A stretch of 64,000 nt of DNA, taken from NCBI GenBank assembly GCA_003254905.1, contig QANU01076963.1:328827-392826 (forward strand), written 5' to 3'. Positions 50,001 through 61,822 of the stretch are shown here, one piece after another. The stretch comes from Nissolia schottii (lineage: Eukaryota > Streptophyta > Magnoliopsida > Fabales > Fabaceae). The notes beneath the pieces were generated by a model, which saw only the letters and a list, made by a program, of their open reading frames with translations, did not search any database and was not told where the DNA came from. How positions within the stretch are numbered: the stretch's first letter is position 1; each line of letters starts with the position of its first letter. The position numbers were made by a program, and so were the translations under genes.

Positions 50001-51114
50001 CTCTTCCGAAACTTCTATCATCTAATTAAGTAATGGATAATATAAGAAATATATAAAATCATTAATTTTTCCTGCTTATAGCTTAAATTTGTTTGAAAAA
50101 TGATTCTTTATATGGCATAAAAATTACGGTAACCAAGAGGTTTAAAATTTGATATTTGTCGGCCCCATTTCAAAAAATAATAGTAATAATCCATGCTATT
50201 GATGTATAAATTTATCATTTTAAAAAATTAAAACTCTTTTTAATATTTCATTTTGGAGTTGATGAATTATTTGCTACTAAAATTGGTAGTTACAACTCTT
50301 TTTGACACTTGTTTTCATTAAATAACGTCTCAAATTTGAGTTTTATAGTTTAAAAAAATTGCGATAATGATAAGAAAGTTTTATTCTTATAGCAAACCGA
50401 TTCGGCTTGAATTCAATAAGGCTAGATATTGGAGATTTATACCTAGATAATTGAGATACACAACTCACAATTAATTATATTTGGTTGAGTTGGCAAGCAA
50501 CTTTAGCTACTTAAAAGGAGAACATGGGAATGAATAAAAAATTGATAGTCACAAATAGGTTAGAGGCAATCTAAAAGTTATATAATCGATCGATATAATA
50601 GGATTAGGAGCAAGGGATCTTTAGTTAGGGTACAAAGAAAATTTTGTTAAAAGAAGCATGATCACTTTAGTAATCTCTAAAGCCTCAAATAGAAATTAGT
50701 AATTTTCAACGAAAAACACTTTTTATAAAACCAAAACATAAAAAATAAAATATATGATTTTGAATTTTAAATATAACTTATATGAAAGAATACGTAACTC
50801 TTAAACCTTACTTAATTCATAATTTTTTATTTTAAAATTATAATTTCATAGAGTGTTTTTATAAACGTTAACTCTCAGATCTAAAGTAAAAATGAATAAT
50901 ATATACCCACTCCAAGTCTAGTATTAGTCTACTGCACTTGCTGCTGCTGAGATTAGTTCCTTCACCACAATAAGAAAAGTCTTCCATTGGTGACATATGG
51001 ATGAACTGGCCGCTAGTGCTTGATTCCTTCTCGTCCTCTCCCAATCACCAACCTCTTAACAAACCAAACGGCGGTGCCCCCATTCTTAATATAATATTAT
51101 TACAGAAGTTTTTT
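47050..51114. other. Long intergenic stretch, partly repeat-derived
   Basis: No gene recognised over about 4 kb. The first few hundred bases hold the APRT promoter. The region 47850-48300 has phrases (ACAAGCTATCTCGATACATC and CACTGTGTTCACCACCATCA) similar to parts next to the dispersed LTR-like repeat, so it is probably another worn fragment. From 48530 to 48900 the sequence is extremely AT-rich. Confidence 0.5.
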
Positions 51115-51600
51115 AAATGACTATATAAATTAGACCCTAAGTGTGTAACTAAAAAATTTAGAGGGACGAACCCGACTTCTTCGATTGTGTAGTTTGATTT
51201 GAGTGACGGTGGTGATACTTAAAAAAATATTCTGATGCCTAAATTAGTATATTTTTTATGTGTTGTAGATTGTATTGGACACATACCTTATAATGAGTAG
51301 TGTCTTCCCTTATATAGTCTTATTATGTTAATAAACGTTTATAAGTATTAAGTAACTTTTAATAAATGAGTTTTTTAAAGCCTTCATAATGCTCTTGATA
51401 AAATGAAATTGTTGGTTATAACTGTGCTAATAGTTATTTTCAGCCATTATTAGTATGTAACAATTATCATTTTTCAGTCAAATGAACCTGAGATAATGTG
51501 AACTCGATTAAATAAGCTAAGATGTGATAAAAAAATAAGTTAACATGTCATGTATTTTTATGTATCTTAATTATCAAAAATCTAAATTATCATTGAATTT
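51115..51600 (+). repeat. Dispersed LTR-like repeat, copy D
   Basis: The most diverged of the four copies. It keeps GACGGTGGTGATACTTAAAA, ATATTCTGATGCCTAAATTA, CTTATATAGTCTTATTATGT and the following AT-rich blocks in the same order as copy B. Confidence 0.5.
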
Positions 51601-52227
51601 CTCCCAAAATTGTAATGCAATTTGCATTGCTTACCATGAATTGATAGATACAATGAATGACTCACTGCCAAGTTGCTTGACAGTAGCTTAAACGCGGACG
51701 TCGGCCCCCAAAGATATTGACTAGGAAAGGTCGTTGGGGTGGCTAAGTTTGTTTACCTTGGCCTACCGGCTGCTGGACGTGGACTATATCTAATTTGGAA
51801 ATTGGACCGAAATGCCAAAAAAATAAAAATCATTTTCTTTTACTTTTTATGGTTTTGACTTGGACCTTTGAACTTAGAACCAGTCATCTAGACTTCACTT
51901 GCACTTGATCTTCTCTCACTTCTATTACACCAATTTTATTTTATTTTCTTTTAGAGAGAGAGAGAGAGAGAGAATCAGTGCCAGTTGCAGTTGGTGACAC
52001 TTTCTTTGACCGACTTGAGGCTCAGTGGCCACCGAGTGAAAAACTCTTGTCACTTGATAGGTTAAAAAACGTGCACAACTCTCCTCCACCTGTCTTATCT
52101 CCGTTCACCAATTTATTTATTTCAATTTAATTAATTAAAAAAAACACAATATTATGAGTTGGGCTTACTGCGCCTACTTTCTCGTCACTTGTCACGCAAC
52201 TTCCTTCGCTTCCAATTCTCACCTCCC
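51601..52227. other. 5' flank of the ZAT10-like gene
   Basis: Non-coding upstream region. It contains an AG microsatellite (about 51953-51973) and a run of AT-rich sequence at 52118-52140. No separate gene. Confidence 0.5.
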
Positions 52228-52237
52228 TATATATATA
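52228..52237 (+). promoter_or_regulatory. TATA box of the ZAT10-like gene
   Basis: TATATATATA lies about 150 bases upstream of the start codon, in a pyrimidine-rich setting typical of a plant core promoter. Transcription would be expected to begin about 30 bases downstream, giving a 5' leader of about 120 bases that includes a CT repeat at 52313-52333. Confidence 0.6.
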
Positions 52238-52389
52238 TTCACACCCACCTTCACTCTCACTCCACATCCAAATTTTCACAGCACAGCATAGCACAAGAAG
52301 CACCATCTAGCGCTCTCTCTCTCTCTCTCTCTATAAAGTTCCAATTCACACAGCGTTTGTTTGAGTGAAGTTAACAAAGCTTGGATTAG

Positions 52390-53178
52390 ATGGCTCTGGA
52401 AGCTCTGAAATCACCAACCACCGCAGCCCCACCGTTCTCCTTCGAGGAATCCAATCTCCACTACTTGGACGCGCCCTGGGCCAAGCGAAAGCGTTCAAAG
52501 CGTTCCCGCATGGACCCCCACCCTTCTTGCTCCGAGGAAGAGTACCTCGCTCTCTGCCTCATCATGCTCGCTCGCGGCGCCACCGCCGATGCCAAGCCTC
52601 ACGCCTCTCCTGCTCCGTCTACCGACTCGGCGCCGGTTCCCACTTCCGCCGCTGCCGTGGATCCATCCGCCGCCCCTAGTCTCAGCTACAAGTGCTCTGT
52701 ATGCAACAAAGCCTTCTCTTCTTACCAGGCGCTCGGCGGACACAAGGCCAGCCACCGCAAGTTTGCTGGCGGTAACTGCGGCGAAGACCACCACTCCACC
52801 TCCTCCGCCGTCACCACCAGTTCCGCAGCCTCCAACGGAGGAGGCAGGGCGCACGAGTGTTCCATCTGCCACAAGTCCTTCCCCACGGGGCAGGCCTTGG
52901 GAGGACACAAGCGCTGCCACTACGACGGCGGCGCATCCGCCTCCGCCGCTACAGGTGCCGGTGGTGGTAACAGCGCCGTCACCGCCTCGGAAGGCGTCGG
53001 GTCAACCCACACCGTGAGCCATAGCCACCACCGGGATTTCGATCTCAACCTCCCTGCTTTTCCGGACTTCCCAACCAACAAGTTCTTCGCTCATGATGAC
53101 GAGGTTTCCAGCCCTCTTCCCGTCAAGAAGCCCCGTCTCTTGACCATTCCCAAGATTGAGATCTCTCAATTTCAATGA
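52390..53178 (+). CDS. C2H2 zinc-finger repressor, ZAT10/SCOF-1-like
   Basis: Intronless C1-2i-type zinc-finger transcription factor of 262 residues. This family (Arabidopsis STZ/ZAT10, soybean SCOF-1) acts in the nucleus in cold, salt, drought and jasmonate responses, mostly as repressors. Motifs in order: MALEAL start; basic B-box/nuclear signal KRKRSKRSR (32-40); L-box [11 protein letters not shown] (50-60); finger 1 [20 protein letters not shown] (102-121 plus His122) and finger 2 [20 protein letters not shown] (157-176 plus His177), both with the plant-specific QALGGH helix; EAR repression motif DFDLNLPAF (216-224); and a basic C-terminal stretch. The linker between the fingers is Ser/Gly/Ala-rich. 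The coding region is strikingly GC-rich relative to its AT-rich surroundings, as is common for intronless plant stress genes. Start choice is secure because of the conserved MALEAL leader. Confidence 0.95.
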   Translation: MALEALKSPTTAAPPFSFEESNLHYLDAPWAKRKRSKRSRMDPHPSCSEEEYLALCLIMLARGATADAKPHASPAPSTDSAPVPTSAAAVDPSAAPSLSYKCSVCNKAFSSYQALGGHKASHRKFAGGNCGEDHHSTSSAVTTSSAASNGGGRAHECSICHKSFPTGQALGGHKRCHYDGGASASAATGAGGGNSAVTASEGVGSTHTVSHSHHRDFDLNLPAFPDFPTNKFFAHDDEVSSPLPVKKPRLLTIPKIEISQFQ

Positions 53179-53681
53179 ATTTAATCACCCTACTCAGATC
53201 CAAATTATTCAGTCCTTAGTCCTTTTTTATTTTTTATTTAATTATTTGGGGATTTTTGATTAATTTGTTGATGTACATATATAGTACCTGGACCATGCTA
53301 ATTAGCTCTAGTTCTTAGAATTTAGTCAATTTGCATTGTAACAGTGGCATTTCAATTTAATTTAATTCAATTTATTTGTTTGTTAAATTTTTACTATCCC
53401 TGGAAATTTTATCTTACTTTGCACTATAATGTCGCTTAATTGAATCGCCATCGTGAAAACAGCAGATCAGAGCCGCGTGAACGGTGCGGCAGCGTTGTGC
53501 GTGTTTGTTGAGTTCAGTTGAAGCCAGTTGCGCATGTTTCTCTGTCTTGGCAAGTGACTGTTTTTACTGTTGGATGGAACAGTGCGCAAGTGTCCATGTT
53601 TTCCCTCCGCAGCAATTCTTTTGTGCAAAACACGTGGTTTTACACGCACGGAAAAAGAAAAAAAAATGAAGTTGCTTTTTC

Positions 53682-53684
<3 letters not shown>

Positions 53685-53723
<39 letters not shown>

Positions 53724-53735
53724 TTTTTTTTTTTT
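53685..53735. repeat. TC microsatellite followed by poly-T
   Basis: About 15 TC units run directly into a stretch of about 21 T. It lies roughly 500 bases downstream of the ZAT10-like stop codon. Confidence 0.9.
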
Positions 53736-56700
53736 GCGAAAATAAACAATGTGTCTTAATTATTAAGATTGCGGTGAATTAATTGTGAATGAACCTGGCA
53801 GAGGGGTCTGGGTGGATGCATGACATGGTGGTGAGGAACACGGGGGATGTTTCGTGTTTGGTGTTCGGATAAGCATGAAAGGTTTTGGGTTTGGCCTTTT
53901 ACACTTTGTGATCAGAACGACGCGTGGAATTAGTTATCCTGACATTTGTTTATTGTTGTTTTATATACCATGTTAGAAGAATGCAATGCGCTCTTTCTAC
54001 CTCTTCTACCCCCTTTCCCTTTGAGTCCGAATACTGTTGTGACGCGTCATGGAACAGTCCTAAACGTTGCTAAACGCCGAATTTGATAAGCAAGGGTGGT
54101 TTTGATTTGATACGTTTTACATGTGTATGGCGTACGGAAATGGATGAATTGAACTACTCCTACCTTTCTACAGGTGTGTGCTGTACAAGAAAGGAGTTGA
54201 AATTTCGTGCCGTGATAGCATGTATCATGCATGTTAATTATTTATTCCCGTGAGTACATGTCAATTTTTTGTCATACTTATTCCCTTTTACTGCAGTCAT
54301 ACGCGGTACCCAACAATAAAAGATGCTTTCTTAGATGGGAGAGGAGGTACCCAATTTTATACCAAACTCTGATGAAATGTCATAGATTCGCGTTTAATGT
54401 GAACCGTATTTTCTTAGACATTCAAACTGTGTATATCTATCAACTTCTTTTGCGTGTTGGAAGGAGAAAAGTCCACGAAGAGATCTAGTGTTCATACAAG
54501 AATGTTGTTCTCTTTGGTAATCAACTAACCACTGCGTAACGCGTAACGCGTAACGTACGTACATGTCATCTAACTATAGAAAACTTGTTTGGGATTTTAC
54601 TTCTCGCTTGTAGAATCGACTTAATGTGAAATTCGTAACATGCAATATTTGTTATTGAATCTTGTGAGAGAATATTTAAAATTATAACGAAGGAGTTTTA
54701 GCTTTAATAATTAGTGTGTGCCAAGCATGAATTTCTAGTTCACACTTGGTGTAGGCCTCATACTATGGGCCCAATCAATTAAAATCGAATACATGGACCG
54801 CAAACCACAAATCAACATAAGAAATCTCAACCCACAAGGGAACTTGGGCAATCGAATTTCTCACGTTGTACAACTGATGTAGTAATAAACCGCCACAAAA
54901 GATCTGTCATATTTTATACAACATAATCGATCCCACATATCTTATGATAAGAGCATAGATATTACTATTCAATCAATGACTAAGTCCTAACTTCCTAATT
55001 TCAGCATATAAATCAGACACAACCGATTTGGGGTAATTAAATGTTATCATAATTAATATCATACACATTTCATATAAATACTAGTTTGAGCGTTAGATTT
55101 GTAAATACGACCGCTAACATGATAAAATTTTGATAATATAAAATTATCATTTCAGACTTCCAAAAAACAACTATTTAAGTTTGTGACATCTTGTCCTTAC
55201 CTGAGTTATCTAACAAGATATTTCATAACAATATTAAAAATTTGTTAAGGATGTTTTTAAATATTGAAGATAATTTAACTCTTTTTTATGCTAACCATGT
55301 ATATGTTGTTATGTTATTAAAAGTGTTTGAATTACAATAAAAGAAAGTGTTTGAAATTTCACAATAGTTGCTTTTAAAATCACATAAAAACAACATTACT
55401 TAATAAAAATCTTACTACTATAAATGTATCAAAATTAAAATCTTATCAAACTTTAATACAATAAACTTGATTGACTTATAAATATTCATACATGACCTTG
55501 ACTACCAAACTTTTTGATGGTTCAAGGAGTTGACACTTGTTCCGTTAAATTCTTTAGATAAATTTTGACCTTTTGAGTTTTAGTTTTATAAATAAAAAGT
55601 TTTTTTTAATAAGTGCCTAAGTTTAAAATGAAAATATTTGAGCTTTTTTAATGCATTGAATATATTAAAAACTTAAAAATATTCATTCGTAAGGCAAATG
55701 TTTGTTTCCTGAGATAATACAAAAATATTGAGACATATGAACAACAATCTTGTTAGTTTATTCAGACACAAACACAAAACTTTGTGTATAAGGACAAAAA
55801 AAACTCTGTATTTTCTGTACTAGATACAACCTTTCAGATTAGGATAATGTAATTTTTTATTAAATTAATGTAATAAAGGTATTTTAAATCACTTTGAATG
55901 TATTTTCTATATTCTCTCTATTAAATCAAATAAAATATAAATACAAATAAGTATATCGTATATATTATTACCAAACAAAATACAAAATTATTTTATTCGC
56001 TTATTTTTTATATCTCTATCCTCGATATTTGAGTCATAGCTCAACAATCTGACGCAACCAAAGAGACGTTGGTGTCAGTGGGCCGGAACCTTTATTTTTG
56101 ATCGCCTGTAGACCAAAATTTCCAACTAAGACCAACGTCAGGCCCATTTATAGGTTGCACTAGGGAGTGGGCTTAGTAGATAACACTCGGATTAGATCCA
56201 ACAGGACTCCACCGACTTAGCTTTACTCCCCTTGCACGAGTAGTCCGCACAGAAAATTTTAATTTTAATACATTTAATGAAGTACACGTAATAAAAAATC
56301 ATGGAAAACTAAAGTAAATTTTTTTACCATTAGGTTAACCTTTTACTCTGGGATCAATCTGTAAAGGTAAGTCACATTACTTAAGAGATCCAAGTGTGAG
56401 ACTTCTTTAATTTATAAGTAACGTGTTCATTTTAAAAGATTTTTTTCTCTGAAAAATCATATCTTTACTATCAATAAAGGCTCTAAAACAAAATAATTAC
56501 TACTACTTTTTAGTCTTAATTTCTTTACCAAAATTGTACTTGTTTGCATAACCCTTCTCTATTTAATCCTTCTATAGTTTTTGAATTTTTTTTCACCCAT
56601 CTTTAAAATTTATCTTCTCTATTGCCCCTCGTGGCACTCTCATTTTCTTGTTTTACTAAAAAGATTTAATTTTATATTTATTATTTCAAAATTTTATATA

Positions 56701-56778
56701 TAATAATGAAATAATAATATAAAACTCCTTTTTCTTATACAATTCATTTAAATTCTCATTTTAAAATAATTATAAATT

Positions 56779-57060
56779 ACTCCCTCTGTCTACAAAGAAA
56801 AAACTTTTAAACAAATATGTATTTGTCCACAAATAAGTGTTATTTTAAAATTTTAAGATAATATTAATTACTTTTTTTCCTTTTAAATTTACCCTTGATA
56901 TACGTCACATATTATTGTCTCAAATTTCAATAATGAAACTGGGGAGAGAGAATTTAATAGAGAGAAAATTGAAAAAAAAATGAAATTGGTAGTTTTAACA
57001 AATTAATATAATATTAGTGATTTCTTAATAATTTTACAAAAAGACACTTATTTATGAATA
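56779..57060. mobile_element. Possible Stowaway-type MITE relic
   Basis: The CTCCCTCTGT start is the hallmark of mariner-derived plant MITEs. Both ends carry AAATAAGTGT in opposite orientation (near 56830 and 57040). The outer right end and TA target duplication could not be placed. Confidence 0.4.
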
Positions 57061-57876
57061 AAGTGCTAAATTTTTAAGCATTCACACTATAAATTATCTT
57101 TATAATGTATCATTAAATAGAAATGTAAAAAGTGTCAAATACATCATAATTATCCACCATGATTTAGCATATTTTTCATTTTTATTGGCTTGATGTTTTA
57201 CTGTGGAAGTGAAAAAAATTAATCTCAAAGAGTTATATATTCTCTCCGTTCATCAGTGTTTTTAAAAGATTAAATTATTTCATATTAGTAATTTTTTAGC
57301 ATTTCAATGTATAATTATTTATTTATGAATTAATTTTACTCTTATTAGTGAATAGGGAGAGAAATGTACAAAATATGGTTTGCTTTCAAACATATTTTTT
57401 TTTGTGAAATTAAAATAATTTAATATCTGTATTAAATCACGTGCATTAACCTCAATTATTAATTATTTTATATTCATTATATTAATAAATGTTGAATTAT
57501 AATTAGGTTTTGAATAAAAAAATATATCTAAATATTATATATAAATAAATATTTTAAAATCATAAAAATATGAATAAAACTCTAAATTTCAAACATCAAA
57601 CCTCATTCAATATAATTTTAAAAAAACCCAAAAGTAAAAAAAAATGAGCGTTAAAGCGGAGAGTATTTTCTTAATGTGAGATTAAGAATGTGTGGCAGAG
57701 AAGAAGGAAGCGCCGCGGAAACCCGGAGCCGCTCTTGCCCGCCCAGAGTTAGGAACAAGTTATATTCCCTCGAGAGACCCACCAGCTGGACCCCACCACC
57801 CTCAAACCCCAAACCAACTCTAGACTCAGGTTACACTCACTTCCCCTTTTCCCTTCTCCTCCTCCATCCAACAATC

Positions 57877-58505
57877 ATGAGCTGCAACGGTTGCCGAGTA
57901 CTCCGCAAGGGTTGCAGCGACAGGTGCCCCCTCAGGTCATCCCTCCACTGGATCCCTTCCCCTCATTCTCAAGCCTACGCCACTCTCTTCCTCGCCAAGT
58001 TCTTCGGCCGCTCCGACCTCATCTCCTTCATTTCCTCCGTCACCCTAACCAACAGACCCGGTACTTTAAATCCAAATTCTTATCCCAATTATTTATTTAT
58101 TCAATTATCATGAAATTAAAATCTCCTCTTTTGTCAGCGCTGTTTCAGTCTCTCCTGTTTGAAGCCTGCGGGCGAACAATCAATCCCGTCAACGGTGCCG
58201 TCGGACTGCTTTGCAGTGGAAACTGGCACCTGTGCCAGGCCGCCGTCGACACCGTGCTCTCCTGCGGCGTTCTCCGGCCGTTGCCGGAGCTCACCACGCC
58301 GATCTTGGATGAGTCGCCGTCTTCATACACTGTGCTGCGGTTGCCGATGGCACCGAATCCTTCCCCGATCCCGGAGTCGTTGAAGAGGCACGGCGGTGAT
58401 TCAAAACCGCCACCAGTGTCATTGGTTACCGGAGGATCTGAGATGACGAGCTATGGCATTTGCGGCCACAGTGAGAAGAAAAAGCTTTTGAATCTGTTCG
58501 TGTGA
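57877..58505 (+). CDS. Class II LOB-domain (LBD) transcription factor
   Basis: LATERAL ORGAN BOUNDARIES-domain protein of class II (LBD37-42 group), nuclear DNA-binding regulators; some members repress nitrogen and anthocyanin genes. Two exons, 57877-58060 and 58138-58505, join in phase 1 to give 183 residues. The CX2CX6CX3C zinc-binding block is at the N-terminus (MSCNGCRVLRKGCSDRC, Cys 3, 6, 13, 17). It is followed by the GAS block (SPHSQAYATLFLAKFFGR) and the conserved ALFQSLLFEACGRTINPVNG and GLLCSGNWHLCQAAVDTVL. The incomplete leucine coiled coil after this is the class II feature. The C-terminus is Pro/Ser-rich and variable. The start was chosen at MSCNGCRVLRKGC because all class II members begin there; an upstream in-frame Met at 57676 adds only leader-like sequence. 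The short 77-base intron sits at the position typical of this class. Confidence 0.93.
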
Positions 58506-60138
58506 GAGTGAAATACATATATCTGTGATGCAATGTGAGATAGTCCGAGAGGGAATTTGGCTTCTCTCATCCCGAATGCTAAAACTACATAAAAGGGATG
58601 CGAGGTGAGAATAATGCAATTGCAAACGACTATTGGAGACGCAAATAGCGATCCAAATTGTTGGTCAGGAGGGAGTTCCGGTGAAGTTTTTGACACAACT
58701 TTAATGATTATTATTATTATTTATTGTTGCTTTATATCCGTGAAGCCTTTATTTAGTTTGTGCCTTTCTTTCCAACCCTGGAATTGAAACAAACTCTGAA
58801 TTTTCTAACACAGCGAGAGGATGCGATAGCTAATCAGGTGCGAATTGTCTGGTGGTTTTGAAGATCTATTGCTATCTGATGACGTGCAAGGGCATATATA
58901 GTACAATTATAGGACGGGTTTCCGATAGCTTAGGCATTTAGGTTCACCAAATTAAGGTAGAAAATTTCTTTTTTTTAACATAAGTTTAATATATTACATT
59001 TAAGCGCCCACACAAAAATAAAAGTGAGTTTCATTAATGGGATTAAAAAGCACTTACTAAAATATATAATGGAAGTGTTAAAACTCATATAAGTAGCATG
59101 TACGCTCAATTCTAAAATATTGAACTGTGTCCAAAATGAATTTCTCCTCAAATTAATATAAAACACCTACACAGGTGCCCCTTGGTGCCTTCCACGTGGG
59201 GATTGATCATTGATTCTGTCTGCATTACCCTTTTTTCTTTATATAATAAACCTCCGCCATTTTTAACCCTAAAATCATATCCTAGACATAAGTCGCAAAA
59301 TCGGCTCAGTTTTCCATTTAGTGGAGTAAAATTCGAACTCTACTTGATACGAAGCCTAAGATAAAATTCTCACGTTAATTACTAAGGGAGAAGACTAAGC
59401 CCGTGTTTGTATAGAGTTAGACATCCCCTTTTTATGAATTAGTTTTTAATGTTGAATTAAACACATTCAATTTTAATTAAGATTATATCAAAGTTTATCT
59501 TAAAATTGCTATTAAGTTAAGTTATACAAACTTCACACTTCTAATATTCAGCATGACGAATTTGTTAAAGTCTCATGTTAGTGAGCAATAATGGTGAGTT
59601 GGGTCAACTCTATCTTTTTCCTATTATAAAGTTATTGAGCTAAAAAATTTGTCATTTGGTCACATTATAAATTTGTCCATTGTCCTCTTTAACTGTTATT
59701 TAAATATGCAGTAGTTACAGTTTGTAAAAACTACTTATTTTTTAACAAAAACTATATACTTAAAAAAAATTAAGTACCTATTTTCAAACATTAAAAACCT
59801 AACTATTTTTGTAACAAAAACTATCTATTTTCAAAAACTAACTTTTAAAAAAGATTATTTACTCAATGAACAACGATCTATATGTTTTTTAGCAAGTACT
59901 CCGTGCTTGCCCCTACTAGTTTTAAGAGCGGTGAATCTAGTGATCACCAAAGCCAATTAGGAGGTGTGGCACACAGTTACAACGTATTTATTGTGTGCAT
60001 TACTTTAACGTTACGTTGTATGGGTGTGATTCGAGTGAGTAATTAATATCCACCAGAAAGGAAGTCAGAAATGACGGGAAAGGTGGCTATTTTGGCCACA
60101 GGATATAGGGAAGCAAGTGAACCATATCATCAAAATCA

Positions 60139-60140
<2 letters not shown>
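58506..60140. other. Intergenic, nothing recognised
   Basis: LBD 3' UTR and AT-rich non-coding DNA. No convincing open frame. Confidence 0.5.
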
Positions 60141-60174
<34 letters not shown>

Positions 60175-60189
60175 ATATATATATATATA
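60141..60189. repeat. AT microsatellite
   Basis: An (AT)n run interrupted once by GTATGT. Likely length-polymorphic. Confidence 0.9.
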
Positions 60190-60599
60190 AAATGTAAGAT
60201 GGTGCGGTGCACGTCAGGGTGTTGTGTAGGCATGGTATTTCCTCCGTTAGAAGTGGGTTACACGGCTAAAGGGCCACCGTATTGACATAGAAAGGGAATT
60301 GCATGTTATAGGAAAAAGGCAGGCATACTTATTCTCTTCCATACTTCTTTTAAGAAATGAATAATTAATACATTTTATATTGCTCAAAAACTAGGTCTTT
60401 GACCCCTTTAGTTCACGATGTTCGTAATCGCCTCGCCGCATCCCTCAATTTGTCATTATCCACAATTTAATTAATCAAACCAACACCTGTAAATTGAGAC
60501 AAGTTATCGGTGATGATCATAGCTAGTAATGATGGACTGTTATTCTCTCACCATATCAAATTGAAACATAGGAAATAGCGAAAGAGTTCTACTGTACAA

Positions 60600-60995
60600 A
60601 AAAAAAATATACACCATACATACACACTGTACTTATATACATAAAGTTTATATGTCAATATTAGTAATGTTTATGCACTTAATTAAATATAGTTGAGAAT
60701 ATCATTTACAAGTTTGTAATGTTAGTGCACTCGTGGGAATAAAGTTTGTGTACTATTACGTATTATATTTGTGCATTTTTTTAAATAAAGTTCAAATTGT
60801 AAAATATTCTAATAATTTTATAATGTTTGTACATTCATACATATAAAATTTGTGCATTACTATTTATAATGTTTGTGCATTTTTAAATAAAGTTCAGATT
60901 TTATATAATTCCGAACTATAAGTTTCTTTGTAGTCCAAATAAAATTTGTCTATGAATGCGTATAAAGTTTGAACTTTAATACCTTTAAATTTGTG
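60600..60995. repeat. Minirepeat array (TTTGTGCATT), inverse of 27.2-27.6 kb
   Basis: Repeated AAAGTTTGTGCATT / AATGTTTGTGCATT phrases occur at irregular spacing. These are the reverse complement of the ATGCACAAACTTT motif that fills 27225-27630. The two loci probably carry copies of one AT-rich dispersed repeat in opposite orientations. Confidence 0.5.
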
Positions 60996-61242
60996 ATCTA
61001 TTTTAGAAGACTGTATTGTATACATATAATAATCATTAATTATTTAATTTAAATGATATATATGAGTATATAAAATTAGGTATACACATAACATTTTCTT
61101 ACGGTGAAAACACAATTCTATTTTGACCATATCATATACCTTATAATTTTTCATTAATGTAACCACACTCAACTTTTGACGTATCAAGCATTGGGTGGTT
61201 TCAAGGATAAGTGTATTCATATGGGGGACAAAATAGCTTTTG

Positions 61243-61592
61243 AAAAATTAAGTGTATTTATTTCGTATAAAATATTTTATTAATTCGCATTTCATTATGA
61301 TAAATGAAATAAATAAAATAGTTTATCAAGATGTTTTATATAAAAAGAGTATGCGTAATAAATAGTATGACATGTTATGAAATCTTTTATTGTTAAAAGT
61401 AAAAAGATAAAATAACTTAAAAAAAATTAAGTGTATTTATTTCGGATAAAATATTTTATTAATTCGCATTTCATTATTATAAATGAAATAAATAAAATAG
61501 TTTAGCATGATATTTTATACAAAAAGAGTATGCATAATAAATAGTATGATATGTTATGAAATCTTTTATTGTTAAAAGTAAAAAAAAAAAGG
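61243..61592. repeat. Tandem duplication, two ~179-bp units
   Basis: Units 61243-61421 and 61422-61592 share AATTAAGTGTATTTATTTCG, AATTCGCATTTCATTAT and GTTATGAAATCTTTTATTGT in the same order, with only a few differences. The sequence is AT-rich and non-coding. It lies immediately beside the SINE and hAT-type element. Confidence 0.85.
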
Positions 61593-61639
61593 ACGATTAT
61601 TTTAATATAATGAGTCAATTGATATAAAAGTCAAAACGA

Positions 61640-61810
61640 AAATTCTCATTAAAAAAATAAAAATATTGGCATTTCAATGCATCAAGTACAACAAAAATTA
61701 TATCATGTTTATCAAACAAATAAGAAAAAGTATTAGCATGATGCAAGGGTTGGAACTTTGTACCTCCCACAGGCAAAGTGGGCAATCTGCCATTTGAGCT
61801 ACGCCTCCAT
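61640..61810 (-). mobile_element. tRNA-derived SINE
   Basis: Read on the minus strand, the head GGAGGCGTAGCTCAAATGGC contains a good polymerase III A box (TAGCTCAAATGGC; 61789-61801). About 40 bases on lies AAGTTCCAACCC (61747-61758), which resembles the B box GGTTCGANNCC. The spacing is that of a tRNA gene, but the acceptor stem and 3' end do not fold as a tRNA, and an AT-rich body follows. The downstream boundary is uncertain. Confidence 0.5.
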
Positions 61811-61822
61811 GGCACACAAGAT

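Larger units (their letters stand above)
53179..57876. other. Long intergenic stretch
   Basis: ZAT10-like 3' UTR, then no recognised gene. It contains a TC repeat followed by a T run (53685-53735), a short CGTAACG tandem (about 54534-54556) and very AT-rich DNA from 56300 to 57640. Around 56779-57060, ACTCCCTCTGTCTACAAAGA with inward AAATAAGTGT and outward ACACTTATTT resembles a worn Stowaway-type MITE. The last 200 bases before 57877 are GC-rich 5' leader of the LBD gene. Confidence 0.5.

Noticed and set aside
52495-52920. 141-residue Gly-rich minus-strand frame
   Set aside because: Antisense shadow of the GC-rich ZAT10-like coding region.
57676-57876. Longer N-terminus for the LBD protein starting at 57676
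   Set aside because: Class II LBD proteins start at MSCNGCR; the upstream residues look like translated GC-rich leader.
61740-61810. Genuine tRNA gene on the minus strand
   Set aside because: The A box is good, but the B box is poor, no acceptor stem closes, and the 3' end runs into AT-rich SINE-like body.
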